A program made the position numbers and the translations under genes. Shown here piece after piece: positions 15,801 to 24,288 of a stretch of DNA of 39,575 nt (positions are counted from its first letter, which is position 1; every line of letters begins with the position of its first letter). Source of the DNA: Sphingopyxis sp. UBA6723 (GTDB lineage Bacteria > Pseudomonadota > Alphaproteobacteria > Sphingomonadales > Sphingomonadaceae); NCBI RefSeq assembly GCF_002454115.1, contig NZ_DKIH01000003.1, positions 153,461 to 193,035 of the forward strand, written 5' to 3'. Below the pieces are notes generated by a model. That model did no database searches, had not been told where the DNA came from, and saw only the letters and a program-made list of their open reading frames with translations.

Positions 15801-15825
15801 CATGGCTTACCAAAGAGTAACCATG
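15801..15825. promoter_or_regulatory. Inverted repeat in the cpaA / oxidoreductase divergent region
   Basis: CATGGCTTAC (15801-15810) and GTAACCATG (15817-15825) form an inverted repeat with a one-base bulge and a six-base spacer, 17 bases upstream of the cpaA ATG and about 42 bases before the divergent gene. It may be an operator or part of the Tad operon leader. Confidence 0.4.
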
Positions 15826-15866
15826 CGGAGCGGGCGGCGCGGCTTGCATTCCGCGAGCCAACGGAT

Positions 15867-17009
15867 ATGCGGCGGAGCATGACCGCTGCGCCGCCTTCTG
15901 CCACCGACGTGCTGATCGTCGGCGCAGGCATCGCCGGCGCCAGTCTGGCCGCGGCACTGGCGCCTTGGCGCCGGGTGATGCTGATCGAGGCGGAGGACGT
16001 CCCGGGATATCATGCCACGGGCCGTTCGGCCGCCTTCTGGCACGAGACATATGGCGGGGCGCGGGTGCAGCCGCTGTCGATGGCGTCTTTCGATACACTG
16101 GCCTGTCCCGCGCCCGAATTTTCCGAGCGCGGATTTCTTTTTCCGCGCACGGCGTTGACGATCGGCCATCGCTCCGAAGCGGGGGCGGTGGATGGCTTTA
16201 CCGCGCAGTTTCAGGCCAGAGGCGTTGAGGTCGTGCGGATGGGCGCCGCCGACGTCGCCGCCAAAATTCCCGGCGTCCGGGCTGAATGGAGCGAAGCGGC
16301 CTTTGAGGCAGCGTGCAGCGACATTGACGTCGGCGCGCTTCACGCGGCCTATCTGCGCGCCGCCAAACGCGCCGGAGCCCATGTGGCAACCGGTACGCCG
16401 CTGCAATCGGCACGGCGTATGGGCGACGGGTGGGACGTCCAGGTGGGCGGGCAGGCGATCCGTGCCGCGCTGATCGTCAATGCCGCCGGTGCATGGGCGG
16501 ATCGGGTCGCCGCAGCGTGCGGTGTCGCGCCGGTCGGAATCCAGCCTTATCGCCGCACGGTCATTCAATTGCGGCTTGGAGTGCCGGTTCCGGCCCAATT
16601 GCCGCTCGTGATCCACATTGGCGGGGAATTTTATTTCAAGGGCGAAAGCGAAGGCCGCGTGTGGCTGAGCCCGCATGATGAAACCGCCGTCGATCCGCAC
16701 GACGCAGCGCCCGAAGAGATCGACGTTGCGGTGGCGATCGACCGCTTGCAGACGGTGGTCGATTGGCCGATCGCCGCGGTCGAGCGCAAATGGGCGGGGC
16801 TGCGCAGCTTTGCGCCCGATCGCATCCCGGTCTTTGGCGCCGATCGGCACGAGTCCGGCTTTATCTGGTGTGCGGGGCAGGGCGGCGTCGGTATCCAGAC
16901 CGCGCCCGCGATCGCGGCTTTGCTATCGGCACAGCTTGGCGCAACACTGCCCGGCGGCGCCATCGGCGCGGTCGACCCCATGCCCTTCGCTCCGTCGCGC
17001 TTTGCCTGA
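15867..17009 (+). CDS. FAD-dependent oxidoreductase (DAO / D-amino acid dehydrogenase-like)
   Basis: A 380-residue protein with an N-terminal FAD fold (TDVLIVGAGIAGASLAAALA), the second DAO element GYHATGRSAAFWHETYGG, VDVGALH-type helix (DIDVGALHAAYLRAAKRAG), NAAGAWADRVAAACG and a C-terminal GFIWCAGQGGVGIQTAPAI flavin contact. This family oxidises amino acids or N-methylated amines such as glycine and sarcosine; the substrate is not evident. Two starts are possible: ATG 15867 or ATG 15879 (MTAAPPSATDV), the latter preceded too closely by GGAG. Transcribed away from the Tad operon with no functional link visible. Confidence 0.85.
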   Translation: MRRSMTAAPPSATDVLIVGAGIAGASLAAALAPWRRVMLIEAEDVPGYHATGRSAAFWHETYGGARVQPLSMASFDTLACPAPEFSERGFLFPRTALTIGHRSEAGAVDGFTAQFQARGVEVVRMGAADVAAKIPGVRAEWSEAAFEAACSDIDVGALHAAYLRAAKRAGAHVATGTPLQSARRMGDGWDVQVGGQAIRAALIVNAAGAWADRVAAACGVAPVGIQPYRRTVIQLRLGVPVPAQLPLVIHIGGEFYFKGESEGRVWLSPHDETAVDPHDAAPEEIDVAVAIDRLQTVVDWPIAAVERKWAGLRSFAPDRIPVFGADRHESGFIWCAGQGGVGIQTAPAIAALLSAQLGATLPGGAIGAVDPMPFAPSRFA

Positions 17010-17100
17010 TATCAAACGGGCGGCTTGCGCGTCGTAACCACCTGCTTACGATAGGTTTGCCGCGCCACCTGGAGCGCGCCAACAACCAGTGGAGGATCCG

Positions 17101-17277
17101 ATGGCCCATTATTTCGAGATCAAGAAGAACAAGGCTGGTGAGTTTGTCGCCTATTTTAAATATAATAGCGAGACGATCTTCTGGACCGAAGGCTATGCAA
17201 GCAAAGCGTCGGCAAAGAATGCCATCGATTCAATCCTGAAGAACGGCCCCGGCGCCGAAGTTCGCGAGGCCGAATAG
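17101..17277 (+). CDS. YegP/DUF1508 family small protein
   Basis: A 58-residue protein MAHYFEIKKNKAGEFVAYF..., with YNSETIFWTEGYASKASAKNAIDSILKNG. The FEI..AGEFVAYFKYNSETIFWTEGY..K..A...I.SI pattern is the DUF1508 fold (the E. coli YegP protein has two copies, this has one). Molecular role unknown. GGAGG at 17091-17095 fixes the start at 17101, five bases after it. Convergent with rnhA, with a GC hairpin between them. Confidence 0.85.
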   Translation: MAHYFEIKKNKAGEFVAYFKYNSETIFWTEGYASKASAKNAIDSILKNGPGAEVREAE

Positions 17278-17284
17278 CGCCCGG

Positions 17285-17311
17285 AGCGCGGGCGTTCACC
17301 GCGCCCGCGCT
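17285..17311 (+). terminator. Possible terminator between yegP-like gene and rnhA
   Basis: AGCGCGGGCG (17285-17294) pairs with CGCCCGCGCT (17302-17311) around a seven-base loop. Only a short T stretch follows (TATTTCC), so efficiency is uncertain. It overlaps the rnhA stop codon. Confidence 0.45.
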
Positions 17312-17754
17312 ATTTCCAAAGCGGCGTCGCTGGCGAGTTGATCGGCGATCTCGTTGTCGCCATGGCCGGCGTGACCTTTGACCCACAACCATGTGATGTC
17401 GTGGCGATTGCTTTCGGCGAGCAGGCGTTGCCACAGATCGGCATTGGCGACGGGCTTTTTGGCGGCGGTTCTCCAACCGTTTTTCTGCCAACCGAAAATC
17501 CATTTGGTGATGCCGTCGCGGACGTAGACGCTGTCGGTCGATAGCTCGACGTTGCAGCGGCGTTTGAGCGCCGCAAGCGCCTCGATCGCCGCCATCAATT
17601 CCATGCGATTGTTCGTCGTGTCGGGTTCGCCCCCCGACAGCTTTTTCACCACATTGCCCCAGCGCAGTACCGCACCCCAGCCGCCAGGACCCGGGTTGCC
17701 CTTGCATGCGCCGTCGGTCGCGACGATTACCGTCCTGCTCGCCGTGTCGCTCAT
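17296..17754 (-). CDS. rnhA: Ribonuclease HI
   Basis: A 152-residue RNase H: VIVATDGACKGNPGPGGWGAVL (Asp14), NNRMELMAAIEAL (Glu52), LSTDSVYVRDGITKWI (Asp74), and VKGHAGHGDNEIADQLA (His128, Asp138). All four carboxylates and the catalytic histidine are present, so it should cut RNA in RNA-DNA hybrids (R-loops, primers). Its ATG overlaps the thrB stop by four bases, making it the last gene of ispH-thrB-rnhA, an order conserved in many alphaproteobacteria. Confidence 0.97.
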   Translation of the reverse strand: MSDTASRTVIVATDGACKGNPGPGGWGAVLRWGNVVKKLSGGEPDTTNNRMELMAAIEALAALKRRCNVELSTDSVYVRDGITKWIFGWQKNGWRTAAKKPVANADLWQRLLAESNRHDITWLWVKGHAGHGDNEIADQLASDAALEIARAR

Positions 17755-18713
17755 GCGACGGCGAACAGCCGGGCGGCGTCGTCGGCGCGATAGCGCAACA
17801 AGCGGGCAAGGAAGGGCGATGGGTCTTTGCGGGTGACCAGCGCGTCGGCGGGGGTGTGAACCCAGTCATGCGCGCGGGTCAGCAGAAAACGCAGCGATGC
17901 GCCGCGCGCCAGCGTTGGAAGGACGGCAATTTCGGGATCGGTCAACGTAATTTCGCTTGCGTAACCGCGCATCAACGCCTGCGCTAGCGCCGGGTCGCAC
18001 GTGCGGCCATCGGTGGAAAATGTCCACGCTGCATGGGTAATCACGAGATCGTAAGCGCGGAAGTCGCTGGCGGCGAAATAAAAGTCGATCAGCCCGGTCA
18101 CTCGGTCACCAAGCATCAACACATTGTCGGGGAACAAGTCAGCGTGGATGACATGCGCAGGCAGATCGGTCGGCCAATGGGAGTCGACGAAGCCAAGTTC
18201 TTCGTCGACGATCGCTTGCAAGCCTGGCCGTACCGCGTCGAGATTTCCCGTCGCAGCGGCGACCGCGCGCCAATGACGATGGCCCATACTGTTGGCCCGG
18301 GCGCCGTCATATTCGGCCAGCGCGCCGTGCATCGCGCCCAGCGCAGCGCCCGCCGCTTCGCACTGGGCCGAGGTCGGGTGGGTGAGCGATATTCCAGACA
18401 GAAACTGGATGATACAGGCGGCACGGCCCGAAATCCGTTGTACCGCTGTGCCATTGCGGTCGCGGATCATGGCGGGGACGGGTGAGCCGCTGGCGGCCAA
18501 ATGATCGAGCAGATCGACAAAGAAAGGCAGATCACCTTCGCTCACGCGCTTTTCGTAAAGGGTCAGAATGAAGCGACCGCCGGTCGTTTCGAGCAGGAAA
18601 TTGCTGTTCTCGACCCCTTCGGCAATGCCTTTGCACGACAGAACGCCGCCAATATCGTAGCGCGCGACCAGCGTTGCCAGATCGTCGGGATCGACGTGGG
18701 TATAGACGGCCAT
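17751..18713 (-). CDS. thrB: Homoserine kinase, ThrB of aminoglycoside-phosphotransferase fold
   Basis: A 320-residue kinase beginning MAVYTHVDPDDLATLVARYD, with GVENSNFLLETTGGRFILTLYE (nucleotide-binding lobe), the catalytic loop HVIHADLFPDNVLM (HADLFPDN at 190-197, Asp192 as base) and the metal site GLIDFYFAASDFRAYDLV. Homoserine kinases of this fold, unrelated to the GHMP-type ThrB of enterobacteria, are usual in alphaproteobacteria and make O-phosphohomoserine for threonine synthesis. The start shares one base with the ispH stop (TGATG) and the end overlaps rnhA, so the three genes are tightly coupled. Confidence 0.93.
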   Translation of the reverse strand: MAVYTHVDPDDLATLVARYDIGGVLSCKGIAEGVENSNFLLETTGGRFILTLYEKRVSEGDLPFFVDLLDHLAASGSPVPAMIRDRNGTAVQRISGRAACIIQFLSGISLTHPTSAQCEAAGAALGAMHGALAEYDGARANSMGHRHWRAVAAATGNLDAVRPGLQAIVDEELGFVDSHWPTDLPAHVIHADLFPDNVLMLGDRVTGLIDFYFAASDFRAYDLVITHAAWTFSTDGRTCDPALAQALMRGYASEITLTDPEIAVLPTLARGASLRFLLTRAHDWVHTPADALVTRKDPSPFLARLLRYRADDAARLFAVA

Positions 18714-19699
18714 CAGGCGGCGGTTGGCTCAAGACCGCGCGGCAGTTTGAAAACCATTGTCTCTTCGGCCGTCAGCACGATCTCTTCGGTGACCCGCCGG
18801 TGCACGCTGACCGCGTCGATGACCTCGCGGACCAGCGTTTCGGGCGCGCTGGCGCCTGCCGTAATGCCCAGCGTCGTAATGTCAGTCAGCCAGGCGGGGT
18901 CGATATCGGTGCCACGCTGAACCAGATGCGACGGCGTTCCCATTCTGTCGGCGACTTCGACGAGACGCAGGCTGTTGGAACTGTTCGGGGCACCGATCAC
19001 GATCATCCGGTCGCAATCGCCCGCGATCGCCTTGACCGCGTCCTGCCGGTTCGACGTTGCGTAACAAATATCCTCGCCGCGCGGTCCGGTGATCGTCGGG
19101 AAACGATGTCGCAACGCCGTGACGATGTCGCGTGTGTCATCGACCGATAAGGTGGTCTGGGTCAGAAATGCCAACATTTCGGGATCAGGCGGCGCCAGCG
19201 CTGCGACGTCATCGACCGATTCCACCAACGTCATCGCTCCATCGGGCAATTGGCCAAGCGTCCCGATAACTTCGGGATGGCCAGCATGACCAACAAAGAC
19301 GATGTGACGCCCGGCCTCATACGCCCGCTCGGCTTGGCGATGGACTTTCGATACCAGGGGACAGGTCGCATCGATATAGGAAAGCCCGCGCATCTCGGCC
19401 TTTGCCGGCACGGCCTTGGGAACACCATGGGCGCTGAACACGACGGGCACGCCATCGGGAACCTGATCGAGCGATTCGACAAAAATCGCCCCCTGCGCTT
19501 TCAAGGTGTCGACGACATAGCGATTGTGGACGATCTCGTGGCGGACATAGACAGGTGCGCCATAGCGTTCGAGCGCCAGCTCCACGATCCGAATCGCACG
19601 ATCGACTCCGGCGCAAAAACCACGCGGTGCCGCGACCAAAAGCCTGAGTTCTGCCGTTTCGGCGCCGCGGGGGCCTGCTGTCGGGTTGGGTGCGTTCAT
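18713..19699 (-). CDS. ispH: 4-hydroxy-3-methylbut-2-enyl diphosphate reductase (IspH/LytB)
   Basis: A 328-residue iron-sulfur enzyme, the last step of the MEP isoprenoid pathway (HMBPP to IPP and DMAPP). The three cluster cysteines are visible: APRGFCAGVDRAI (Cys29), DATCPLVSKVH (Cys113) and DICYATSNRQDAV (Cys212). The histidines of VRHEIVHNRYVV and VGHAGHPEVIGT and the FSAHGVPKAV segment bind the substrate diphosphate. Family length is usual. First gene of the ispH-thrB-rnhA operon. Confidence 0.97.
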   Translation of the reverse strand: MNAPNPTAGPRGAETAELRLLVAAPRGFCAGVDRAIRIVELALERYGAPVYVRHEIVHNRYVVDTLKAQGAIFVESLDQVPDGVPVVFSAHGVPKAVPAKAEMRGLSYIDATCPLVSKVHRQAERAYEAGRHIVFVGHAGHPEVIGTLGQLPDGAMTLVESVDDVAALAPPDPEMLAFLTQTTLSVDDTRDIVTALRHRFPTITGPRGEDICYATSNRQDAVKAIAGDCDRMIVIGAPNSSNSLRLVEVADRMGTPSHLVQRGTDIDPAWLTDITTLGITAGASAPETLVREVIDAVSVHRRVTEEIVLTAEETMVFKLPRGLEPTAA

Positions 19700-19859
19700 G
19701 ATGGGGCGCTCTAGCGCAGCAGGTCATATAGCGTAAAGCGGCTTCGCACCGTTGCGCCGCGTTCATCGCACCGATAAGAAGCGGCGCGCATGAAGCGGGA
19801 TTATCTGTCCCGACTGACCTGAGCCTGGTGAGTGCGCCTGTTTGGAAAGCCCGATTATC

Positions 19860-20531
19860 ATGATGCCCATTTCGTTCGTACCCCGTAAGTTCCTGACCGT
19901 TCTGTGCGGCACGGTAGCCATGGCGACGGCGGCGGGCTGTGCGAAGGACAATGATATCGACGTTTCCGGCGGTGTCGGCATTACCGCGACGCGCAGCGCC
20001 TGTCCGGCGGTGGCGGTGCCGCTGCACACCGGCGATGTCACCTTGTTTGACCCCGCGACCAGCCGCGACGCGCGCGCTATCGATATTGTTGCTGCGATCA
20101 CCAATGTGACCCCGGTATGCAATGACGCCAGCGAGAAGGTTTATCAGCTCGCCAGTTTCGATGTCGTTGCGACGCGCCGCGACGCCGGTCCCGCGCGGTC
20201 GGTGACTTTACCCTATTATGGCACCGTCCTTCAGGGCGGCACCGCGGTGGTCGCCAAGCGTCTCGGCAATGTCGTGGTCACCTTTCCCGAGGGACAGACG
20301 CGCGGCACGGGCCGGGCGCAGGCGTCGGCCTATGTCGATCGCGCCGCGGCGACACTGCCCGCCGATATTCAGGAACGCATCACACGCCGCCGCAAGGCGG
20401 GTGACCAAGATGCCGCGATCGACCCGCTCAGCCTGCCCGAAGTGCGTGCGGCGGTGCAGCGCGCCAGCTTTGAACTGCTGATCGGTTTCCAGCTGACCCA
20501 GGAACAGCTCGAATATAACGTCCGACGATAG
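19860..20531 (+). CDS. Hypothetical lipoprotein
   Basis: A 223-residue protein with a lipoprotein signal: KFLTVLCGTVAMATAAGCAKDND, lipobox ATAAGC with the cysteine near residue 27. The mature part has two further cysteines (SACPAVAVPL; VTPVCNDASEK), a beta-rich middle (YQLASFDVVATRRDAG, VTLPYYGTVLQGGTAVVAKRLGNVVVTF) and a helical C-terminus (VQRASFELLIGFQLTQEQLEYNV). No family named. The ATG at 19860 is preceded by GGAAAG; a second ATG follows at once and a TTG lies 18 bases upstream. Divergent from ispH and closed by a strong terminator at 20568. Confidence 0.75.
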   Translation: MMPISFVPRKFLTVLCGTVAMATAAGCAKDNDIDVSGGVGITATRSACPAVAVPLHTGDVTLFDPATSRDARAIDIVAAITNVTPVCNDASEKVYQLASFDVVATRRDAGPARSVTLPYYGTVLQGGTAVVAKRLGNVVVTFPEGQTRGTGRAQASAYVDRAAATLPADIQERITRRRKAGDQDAAIDPLSLPEVRAAVQRASFELLIGFQLTQEQLEYNVRR

Positions 20532-20567
20532 ACACGGGGCGGCGCGGTGGCGTCGTCTGCATCATTC

Positions 20568-20602
20568 AGCCCCGCGCGCTGTATGAGCGACGCGGGGCTT
20601 TT
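20568..20602 (+). terminator. Rho-independent terminator after the lipoprotein gene
   Basis: AGCCCCGCG (20568-20576) pairs with CGCGGGGCT (20591-20599), and the inner CGCT/AGCG extends the stem with one unpaired base. A short T run ends at 20602. Confidence 0.85.
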
Positions 20603-20603
20603 C

Positions 20604-20633
20604 GCGCGCGCCCTGCTGCGATAGGGCGCGCGC
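20604..20633. promoter_or_regulatory. Perfect 11-bp hairpin upstream of argS
   Basis: GCGCGCGCCCT (20604-20614) pairs with AGGGCGCGCGC (20623-20633) around an eight-base loop, starting one base after the previous terminator and ending 31 bases before the argS start. No T run follows. It could be a second terminator stem or a structure in the argS leader. Confidence 0.5.
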
Positions 20634-20664
20634 ACGACTTCCCTGATCGAAGATAGGCCCGCCC

Positions 20665-22392
20665 GTGACCCTGTTCAGCCGTTTTTCCGTTCATATCGAC
20701 GCCGCGCTCGACGCGCTGGAAGCGCGCAATGCCTTGCCCGCTGGGCTCGATCGCTCGGCCATCACTGTCGAACCACCCCGCGATCCCGCGCATGGCGACG
20801 TCTCGACCAATGCCGCGATGGTGCTGGCCAAGCCTGCGGGGATGAATCCGCGCGTGCTTGCCGATCTCTTGGTTGGCGAACTCGGGGCGCTGGATGAGGT
20901 AACCGACGCAAGCGTCGCGGGGCCGGGATTCATCAACTTGCGCCTGGTCGGTGATAGTTGGCGCGAGGAACTGGCGCTGATCCATGCCGAGGGCGGCGAT
21001 TACGGCCGCTCGGCGATGGGGCAGGGGCGGCGCGTCAATGTCGAGTATGTGTCGGCTAACCCGACTGGCCCGATGCACGTCGGCCATTGCCGCGGCGCGG
21101 TGGTCGGCGACGCGCTCGCGGCGCTGCTCGAGTTTGCAGGACATCAGGTCACTCGGGAATATTATGTCAACGACGCGGGCGGACAGGTCGATGTGCTCGC
21201 TCGCTCGGTCCATTTGCGGTACCGCGAAGCGCTGGGCGAAGCCGTCGGGGCGGTGCCGGAGGGACTATATCCGGGCGATTACCTGATTCCGGTCGCGGGC
21301 AAGCTGGCGGCCGAATATGGTGATCGCTTCGTCGGCGCACCGGAAAGCGCGTGGCTTGGGCTGTTCCGGGCCGAAGCGGTCAGCGCGATGATGGACATAA
21401 TCCGCGTCGACCTCGCCAAGCTCGGCATTCATCACGACCTGTTTTCGTCCGAAGCCGAATTACAGGCGGCGGGAAAGCCGGAAGCGGCCGAAAAATGGCT
21501 GCGTGACCAAGGCCTTGTCTATGACGGCGTGCTCGAAGCACCCAAAGGCGAAACGCCCGAGGATTGGGAGCCAGTCGAGCTGCCACTGTTCCGTTCGACC
21601 AGGTTCGGCGACGATCAGGACCGCCCGATCAAGAAATCCGACGGTAGCTGGACCTATTTCGGCGCCGACCTTGCCTATCATTATCAGAAGGCCGAAACCG
21701 CCGACGAACTGATCGACATCTGGGGTGCTGACCATGCGGGGACGGTAAAGCGGATCAAGGCCGCGGTCGCCGCGCTAACCGACGGCAAGAAGAAGTTCGA
21801 CGTCAAACTGGTCCAGATGGTACGGCTGCTCAAGAACGGCGAACCGTTCAAAATGTCGAAGCGAGCGGGAAATTTCGTCACCCTTGCCGACATCGTCGAA
21901 GAGGTCGGCAAGGACGCGGTGCGCTTTACCATGCTGACGCGCAAGGCCGACGCGCAGATGGATTTCGACTTTGCCAAGGTGGTCGAGGCATCGCGCGACA
22001 ACCCCGTCTTTTATGTCCAATATGCGCACGCCCGGATCGCTTCGCTGAAACGTAAGCTCGCCGAGGCGGGGGTCGCGCCCGCTGCGCCGAACGCAGAGCG
22101 TCTCGATGACTATGAACTTGGCCTCGTCAAGCTGCTCGCGCAATTCCCGCGCATTGTAGAGGCGGCGGCTTCGTCGCGGGAGCCGCACCGCATCGCTTTC
22201 TATCTCGGCGACGTCGCCGCGGCTTTCCATGCGTGGTGGAACCTCGGTAACGATCGCCCCGACGCCCGTGTCATTTTGGCAAATAACCCCGAATTGACCG
22301 CGACCCGCCTTTATTTGGCCGATGGAATCGGGCAGGTAATTCGCAACGGGCTGCACCTGATGGGGGTCGAGGCGCTCGAGGAGATGAACTGA
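20665..22392 (+). CDS. argS: Arginyl-tRNA synthetase
   Basis: A 575-residue class I synthetase starting with GTG at 20665. The N-terminal ArgS additional domain (about 5-95) is followed by VEYVSANPTGPMHVGHCRGA with the HIGH-type HVGH at 138-141, and by FKMSKRAGNFVT, a KMSK signature at 396-399. The DALR anticodon domain begins near YVQYAHARIASLKRKLAEAG. Charges tRNA-Arg. The stop TGA shares its final base with the ATG of the SPOR gene, so the two are co-translated. The argS-SPOR-nagZ-scpA-scpB-tatABC order is common in alphaproteobacteria. Confidence 0.97.
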   Translation: MTLFSRFSVHIDAALDALEARNALPAGLDRSAITVEPPRDPAHGDVSTNAAMVLAKPAGMNPRVLADLLVGELGALDEVTDASVAGPGFINLRLVGDSWREELALIHAEGGDYGRSAMGQGRRVNVEYVSANPTGPMHVGHCRGAVVGDALAALLEFAGHQVTREYYVNDAGGQVDVLARSVHLRYREALGEAVGAVPEGLYPGDYLIPVAGKLAAEYGDRFVGAPESAWLGLFRAEAVSAMMDIIRVDLAKLGIHHDLFSSEAELQAAGKPEAAEKWLRDQGLVYDGVLEAPKGETPEDWEPVELPLFRSTRFGDDQDRPIKKSDGSWTYFGADLAYHYQKAETADELIDIWGADHAGTVKRIKAAVAALTDGKKKFDVKLVQMVRLLKNGEPFKMSKRAGNFVTLADIVEEVGKDAVRFTMLTRKADAQMDFDFAKVVEASRDNPVFYVQYAHARIASLKRKLAEAGVAPAAPNAERLDDYELGLVKLLAQFPRIVEAAASSREPHRIAFYLGDVAAAFHAWWNLGNDRPDARVILANNPELTATRLYLADGIGQVIRNGLHLMGVEALEEMN

Positions 22393-23165
22393 TGGCCGAG
22401 GACAAGAACGTCGACCAAGGCGATACCGGACTGGGGCTGGAGAGCGAAGATCGCCTGCCGTGGCTCGAAGCCGCCGACGGGGTCGAGGACGATGGCGAGG
22501 TTTCGCCGGCGCGTCTGCTGGTCATGGTGCTTGGCGGTCTGTTGCTGATCGGGGCGGTGCTGGGCGGGCTGTGGTGGGTCCAGAACGGCGGCGCGCGCGG
22601 CAAAGGCGAGTTGATCGCGGCGCAGGACGGCAATTACAAGGTCGCGCCAAAGAATGATGGCGCCAAGAGTTTTGAAGGCGAGGGCGATGCCAGCTTTTCG
22701 GCCAGCGAAGGCGCCGAGCCCGCCGGCAAAGTCGATCCGACACGGATGCCTGAAGAGCCGGCGGTAACCCCGCAGGAGCGCGAGGCCGCGAAAGCCGCGG
22801 CGGACAAGGACGCGGCAGCAAAAGCCAAACCTGCGCCGATGCCGGCAAAGGCAGAACCGAAGACGGCGTCGGCGTCGGCCAAGGCGCCTGCCGCAGCACC
22901 GAAAGCTGCACCGGCCGCAGCAGCGGCGGCATCGGCGATGATCCAGCTCGGCGCATTCAGCAGCGACGCGGCGGCGGCGAAGGCGTGGACCAACCTATCG
23001 AAACGCTTTGCTTATCTCGCCGATCTCAACAAGTCGGTTTCCCCAGCGAAGGTTGGCGACGGCACCGTCTATCGCCTGCGCGTATCAGCCGGGACCGCTG
23101 CTAACGCCGCGAATTTGTGCGGTAAATTGCGCGTTGCGGGTGAAAATTGCGTCGTCGTTCGCTGA
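22392..23165 (+). CDS. SPOR-domain membrane protein
   Basis: A 257-residue protein: a cytoplasmic acidic N-terminus (about 1-38), one membrane helix (LLVMVLGGLLLIGAVLGGLWWV), a long Ala/Lys/Pro-rich periplasmic linker (about 120-180, AKAKPAPMPAKAEPK) and a C-terminal SPOR domain (MIQLGAFSSDAAAAKAWTNL ... YRLRVSAGTAANAANLCGKL). SPOR domains bind glycan strands stripped of stem peptides at division septa. Its place beside nagZ fits a cell-wall role. Overlaps the argS stop by one base. The low-complexity linker is GC-driven. Confidence 0.9.
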   Translation: MAEDKNVDQGDTGLGLESEDRLPWLEAADGVEDDGEVSPARLLVMVLGGLLLIGAVLGGLWWVQNGGARGKGELIAAQDGNYKVAPKNDGAKSFEGEGDASFSASEGAEPAGKVDPTRMPEEPAVTPQEREAAKAAADKDAAAKAKPAPMPAKAEPKTASASAKAPAAAPKAAPAAAAAASAMIQLGAFSSDAAAAKAWTNLSKRFAYLADLNKSVSPAKVGDGTVYRLRVSAGTAANAANLCGKLRVAGENCVVVR

Positions 23166-23273
23166 TTCGGCCCGTTTGGCCGCAGACTCCGTTGGTACTA
23201 ACGCGCCGCTATGGCATGTTGCGCCATGTGGTAGCCGCATGAGGGGGCGGCGGCCGATGGAGTTTGCGATACG

Positions 23274-24281
23274 ATGATACCCGCTATTTTCGGCCTGTCG
23301 GGACTGACCCTCACCGACGACGAGCGCGCCTTTTTTCGCGACAGCGACCCGGCGGGCTATATTCTGTTCGGGCGCAATATCGAAAATCGCGAGCAACTGC
23401 GGCGCCTGACCGACGCGCTGCGCGCGCTGGATGGGCGGGACAATGTGCCGATCCTGATCGATCAGGAGGGTGGTCGGGTCGCGCGGATGAAATCGCCCGA
23501 ATGGCCGACGTTCCCGAGCGGCGCGACGTTCGACGCGCTGTACGAACGCGCGCCCGCGAGCGCGATTGAAGCGGCTCGACTGAACGCGATGGCGCTTGCG
23601 GCGATGTTGGCGGAAGTCGGCATTAACGTCGACTGCCTGCCTTTGCTCGATGTGCGCCAACCGGGGGCGAGCGACGTTATCGGCGACCGGGCGCTGGGCA
23701 GCGAGCCGATGCGCGTCGCTGCGTTGGGGCGCGCAATCCTGGGCGGATTGCAGGACGGCGGCGTCGTTGGCATCGTCAAACATATCCCCGGCCACGGCCG
23801 CGCGCTACTTGATACGCACGAGGCGCTTCCGGTCGTCACCGCGTCGGATAGCGAATTGCAAACCGACCTCGCGCCGTTCGCCGCGCTGCGCGATGCGGCT
23901 ATGGCGATGACGTGCCATGTCATATTCGAAGCATGGGATCCCGATCGGCCCGCGACCTTGTCACCGATCATCATCGACAGCGTGATCCGCCAGCGGATCG
24001 GATTTCACGGCCTGCTGATGTCGGACGATCTCGACATGAAGTCTTTATCGGGCGATGTGCCGTCGCGGGCCGCCGCTGCCGTCGCGGCGGGTTGCGATAT
24101 CGCGCTCAATTGCTGGGCCAGGATGGAAGATATGATCGGCATCGCCAACGCCCTCGACCCGATCAGTACCGTGTCGCGCGCGCGGCTCGAAGGCGCGATG
24201 GACCGCGTGTCAGGGACCGGCGACGACCGCGCGTTTGCGACGCTCATCGAACAGCGCGACGCGCTGCTTGCGGTCGCCTGA
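23274..24281 (+). CDS. nagZ: Beta-N-acetylhexosaminidase NagZ (GH3)
   Basis: A 335-residue cytoplasmic glycosidase of family 3: ILIDQEGGRVARMKSPEWPTFPSG, VGIVKHIPGHGRALLDTHEALPVV (KHIPGHG at 169-175 supplies the His of the mobile catalytic loop) and LLMSDDLDMKSLSG with the nucleophile aspartate in Asp251-Asp252. It removes GlcNAc from GlcNAc-anhydroMurNAc peptides in peptidoglycan recycling; its product can signal to ampC systems, but none is seen here. ATG 23274 is used. It lies between the SPOR gene and scpA. Confidence 0.95.
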   Translation: MIPAIFGLSGLTLTDDERAFFRDSDPAGYILFGRNIENREQLRRLTDALRALDGRDNVPILIDQEGGRVARMKSPEWPTFPSGATFDALYERAPASAIEAARLNAMALAAMLAEVGINVDCLPLLDVRQPGASDVIGDRALGSEPMRVAALGRAILGGLQDGGVVGIVKHIPGHGRALLDTHEALPVVTASDSELQTDLAPFAALRDAAMAMTCHVIFEAWDPDRPATLSPIIIDSVIRQRIGFHGLLMSDDLDMKSLSGDVPSRAAAAVAAGCDIALNCWARMEDMIGIANALDPISTVSRARLEGAMDRVSGTGDDRAFATLIEQRDALLAVA

Positions 24282-24288
24282 GCCTGCA

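Noticed and set aside
15807..16850. 347-residue open frame on the minus strand
   Set aside because: Antisense to the FAD oxidoreductase, which has complete flavin motifs; composition is that of a shadow frame.
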